A stretch of DNA of 8,735 bases from an uncultured Porphyromonadaceae bacterium (GTDB lineage: Bacteria; Bacteroidota; Bacteroidia; Bacteroidales; Muribaculaceae), in NCBI GenBank assembly GCA_947177595.1, contig CAMWUZ010000059.1:1-8735 (forward strand), in the 5' to 3' direction. Below are positions 6,643 to 8,735 of this stretch, one piece after another. Numbering within the stretch: position 1 is the first letter of the stretch; each line of letters starts with the position of its first letter. The notes under the pieces were generated by a model, which saw nothing but the letters and a program-made list of their open reading frames with translations, was not told the origin of the DNA and made no database searches. The translations under genes were made by a program, and so were the position numbers.

Positions 6643-7459
6643 ATTGCAATTTTTGTTGTTTCCTATATTTAATAAACACTCCGGGAGCGCCAATTGCCCC
6701 GGTTATCATAGCCGTTAATGCTTTGAAAAAGCCGCATCTGCCGCTTTTACTGAGCCGCCACGCCTTGAGCGGCAATCTGGCGACAGCGGTGAGCGGATAT
6801 AGAAGCGCTATCGTGCAACCGAAGCCCCGCAGGGTTGCCGCGCTTGGATTGGCTCTCTGTCCGGTAGATATGTCAGGATGGCTACATATCTCTATAGGAA
6901 AGAAGCGGCAATGCACCACGGATCTAATTGCTGAATGCAGAAAAAACTCATCTTCACCGGCTGCATATCGTGTTCCCAATCCGAGATTTGTGCAGAAACG
7001 GAGTCCGGAAAGTGCTTTGCGCCTGCAAGCTATCTCCATAGTGGTCACGCTGTAGCCTTTTGGCAAACGCCGCCCGAGATCAACAGGTTTTTCCGGATAA
7101 TTCACCTTACCGGGCATAGCTGCCTTGAAAGTGGCGAGGTCAAGAGTCGGGTCGGAGTCAAAAACAGTGATGATGATTTTAAAAGCATCCGGGGGATATA
7201 TTATATCATCGTCGGCAATCAGAATTATATCGGCGGTACAGTGTGCGAGCGCATTGTTGCGGTTAGCGGACAGTCCTGTTCCGCTGAATCTCACCAGCTT
7301 CACATCCGGACGATTCAATTTTTCCGGAACCGGAGCGTCACCATGATTCTGCCAGGACACCACATAGCGCACATACGGTTGAGGAGGCAGAATCATCTGC
7401 TCCACTTTGCGGACACCGGCAGGAGTATGTGTCGCTATTGCTATATCCAGAGTAGTCAT
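6635..7459 (-). CDS. GT-A glycosyltransferase, family 2-like
   Basis: A 274-aa protein with the order of a GT-A fold glycosyltransferase. The N-terminal strand is LDIAIATHTP (4-13), GLSANRNNAL (62-71) precedes the metal-binding triad ADDD (D83-D85 in LIADDDIIYPP), and the probable catalytic-base motif GEDEFFL lies at 168-174. The sugar donor should be a nucleotide sugar; donor and acceptor cannot be read from sequence. The C-terminal part (about 212-265) is hydrophobic and basic, including GFGCTIALLYPLTAV and ALTAMITGAIGAPGVF, suggesting membrane association. It overlaps the upstream GT-B gene as ATGA and the downstream msrAB by 8 bases, so the three are one operon. A role in surface glycan or glycoprotein decoration is likely but unproven. 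Confidence 0.85.
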   Translation of the reverse strand: MTTLDIAIATHTPAGVRKVEQMILPPQPYVRYVVSWQNHGDAPVPEKLNRPDVKLVRFSGTGLSANRNNALAHCTADIILIADDDIIYPPDAFKIIITVFDSDPTLDLATFKAAMPGKVNYPEKPVDLGRRLPKGYSVTTMEIACRRKALSGLRFCTNLGLGTRYAAGEDEFFLHSAIRSVVHCRFFPIEICSHPDISTGQRANPSAATLRGFGCTIALLYPLTAVARLPLKAWRLSKSGRCGFFKALTAMITGAIGAPGVFIKYRKQQKLQYD

Positions 7460-8583
7460 AACTTACTGAGCCAAAAATCAAGAAATCGTTTAGCCACCAC
7501 CTCAGCAGAGTTGTGCTTCAGAACAAACTCTCTTGAAGCGGCGCCCCGGCGCGCTATCTCGGTTTTATTCAATACTATAGAGCGGAGGGTATCGGTGAGA
7601 TCCGGGAGCTGAAGGGGAGCATTGAAAATCGGTCGGTTTTCCTTTTCGCCGATAAAATCATAATACTCCGGTTCACCGCCGCTTACCGTGGGTATGCCCA
7701 GCGACATAGCCATGAGAGCGGTTGTGGCGGGAGTATAGCTGTAAATCTGGTCAAGAACCACATGAGCGTTTCGCAGCTCACCCACAAATGAGTCAAACGG
7801 CAGATTCTCAACAATCTTCAACTCTGCTGCATGAGGCATCTCCTCAACCACCGCGCGTGCCGCTGTTTCCAGCAGATCAGAGCCTTTCATCAGCTTGCGT
7901 GTGTGGTCACGCCCGAGAAAAAATTTTACTTTCTCCGGATTTTCCGGCAAAGATACCTGAGAGAACAGCTGTGTGTCAACCGGTATTCCTCCATAAGCGC
8001 ATCTGTCCTCACCGAGCGCGCGCATCATCGCGAGATGATATTCATAGAGCACCGACACAGCGCCGTCGAGCGCATCAAGCGCCTCTCTCTGATAGCTTAC
8101 CAATTGTTTTGAATGCCATTGCTTCCATTTGTCAGCATTCGCAATATGATGACGTGATGGAGTATCACCTACAAACCATTCGCTGTATCTAAGTGGAGAT
8201 TGTGGAGGTGTCACCATGTCAAGATAGGCTATATCGGTGCTCATAGCGCTCAGAAACAGCGATCCGTTGTTTTTTTTGAGCTTACGGAACAACGGGCGCA
8301 GCCACACAGGACGCAGGGCAAGGAAATTCAGGTCGTGAATAGCAACAATATCATAACCTCTCATCTGTCTGCTCAGATCTCCTATGGAACTTCGCAGCAG
8401 TAATCCGGCTCCTCCCAGCTTACCGTCAGCCCGTGACAGGTCAATGTCACGGTGAGTATTCATCCAGCGGGATCCGTCTGAGGCAATCGTAACGGTGCAA
8501 CCCAGCGCTCTCAGTCCTGTTGCGAGAGTGCGGTGACAGTTGCTGTAGTCACCCAGCAGAAGTATATTCGGCTGTGAACCCAT
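7456..8583 (-). CDS. GT-B glycosyltransferase, family 4-like
   Basis: From the ATG at 8583 this is 375 aa. The frame extends 17 codons upstream to 8634, but that would start inside the terminator hairpin and precede the promoter, and MGSQPNILLLGDYSN is the usual N-terminal strand. The N-terminal half shows GDYSNCHRTLATGLRALGCTV (11-31) and YDIVAIHDLNFLAL (77-90). The C-terminal half has YGGIPVDTQLF (197-207), FFLGRDHTRKLMKGSDLL (221-238) and a donor-site region TPATTALMAMSLGIPTVSGGEPE (284-306). The EX7E motif common in GT4 enzymes is not intact: the second Glu, normally in LEAM, is Met in LMAM (290-293), so it is a divergent branch. It is the first gene of the operon with a GT-A enzyme and MsrAB. 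Donor and acceptor are unknown. Confidence 0.8.
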   Translation of the reverse strand: MGSQPNILLLGDYSNCHRTLATGLRALGCTVTIASDGSRWMNTHRDIDLSRADGKLGGAGLLLRSSIGDLSRQMRGYDIVAIHDLNFLALRPVWLRPLFRKLKKNNGSLFLSAMSTDIAYLDMVTPPQSPLRYSEWFVGDTPSRHHIANADKWKQWHSKQLVSYQREALDALDGAVSVLYEYHLAMMRALGEDRCAYGGIPVDTQLFSQVSLPENPEKVKFFLGRDHTRKLMKGSDLLETAARAVVEEMPHAAELKIVENLPFDSFVGELRNAHVVLDQIYSYTPATTALMAMSLGIPTVSGGEPEYYDFIGEKENRPIFNAPLQLPDLTDTLRSIVLNKTEIARRGAASREFVLKHNSAEVVAKRFLDFWLSKL

Positions 8584-8591
8584 TTCGATTC

Positions 8592-8623
8592 CAAAAATAA
8601 TGTATTTCAAACTATAGTGCAAA
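8592..8623 (-). promoter_or_regulatory. Bacteroidota-type promoter of the glycosyltransferase-msrAB operon
   Basis: On the minus strand TTTG (8623-8620) is followed after 20 bases by TATTTTTG (8599-8592), a full match to the -33 TTTG / -7 TAnnTTTG consensus with normal spacing. Expected initiation is at about 8587, only a few bases before the ATG at 8583, so the transcript would be nearly leaderless. The -33 element is embedded in the T-tract of the preceding terminator. Confidence 0.6.
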
Positions 8624-8653
8624 AAAAATGCCACGCATTGACCGTGGCATTTT
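8621..8653 (-). terminator. Strong intrinsic terminator of the upstream minus-strand gene
   Basis: A perfect 11-bp stem, AAAATGCCACG (8625-8635) and CGTGGCATTTT (8643-8653), encloses a 7-base loop. Read leftward it ends in eight T residues (8628-8621). It lies 25 bases past the stop of the partial gene at the right edge. The symmetrical A/T ends mean it could also stop rightward transcription. Confidence 0.88.
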
Positions 8654-8678
8654 AAAGTTGTCTTATAAATAAATTGTG

Positions 8679-8735
8679 TTATATCTTTTCTACCGGCTGC
8701 TGCAACTTAACGGTAGTCTGCGAAACGGTTCTGGA
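8679..8735 (-). CDS. C-terminal end of an unidentified minus-strand gene
   Basis: Only 18 codons and a TAA stop (8681-8679) are in the window, ending TVSQTTVKLQQPVEKI. The other two minus frames have stops in this stretch, and the frame ends just ahead of a strong terminator, which supports it being a real gene end. The product is not recognisable from this tail. Confidence 0.5.
   Translation of the reverse strand, partial: SRTVSQTTVKLQQPVEKI

Noticed and set aside
6935..7612. Plus-strand open frame of 225 aa opposite the two glycosyltransferases
   Set aside because: Antisense to genes with clear GT motifs; composition has no domain-like pattern.

Overview
The window looks like a chromosomal segment from an anaerobic Bacteroidales-type bacterium, possibly Muribaculaceae-like; I cannot place it more precisely. 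The evidence is the gene families present, start codons without obvious Shine-Dalgarno sequences, several TAnnTTTG elements of the Bacteroidota sigma factor type, and core genes of roughly half GC. No RNA genes, CRISPR arrays or insertion sequences were seen.

Layout. (1) Bases 1-3234, minus strand: an operon transcribed leftward, made of a secreted GH171/DUF1343 exo-muramidase (NamZ-like), a sodium:solute symporter, and a WYL-domain regulator cut by the left edge. Neighbouring genes overlap by 4 and 20 bases. The likely theme is release, uptake and control of a cell-wall-derived sugar. (2) Bases 3235-3391: a divergent promoter region. (3) Bases 3392-4360, plus strand: a lone biotin synthase gene whose cysteine pattern resembles the 'Type II' enzymes of obligate anaerobes, followed by a hairpin terminator. 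(4) Bases 4450-5700: an AT-rich accessory island holding two tightly spaced plus-strand genes. The first encodes a winged-helix-like plus PD-(D/E)XK nuclease-like protein of 239 aa, the second an uncharacterised 68-aa protein. This pair is the best candidate for an undescribed system, perhaps defence or toxin/antitoxin-like. (5) Bases 5701-8583, minus strand: an operon of a GT-B glycosyltransferase, a GT-A (family 2-like) glycosyltransferase and a fused methionine sulfoxide reductase MsrA-MsrB, again with overlapping ends. (6) Bases 8592-8735: a compact junction in which the last codons of another minus-strand gene are followed by a perfect 11-bp hairpin, whose T-tract runs straight into the promoter of the glycosyltransferase operon.

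The symporter/NamZ/WYL, bioB and glycosyltransferase/msrAB blocks look like ordinary host chromosome. The 4655-5584 gene pair differs in base composition and looks acquired.
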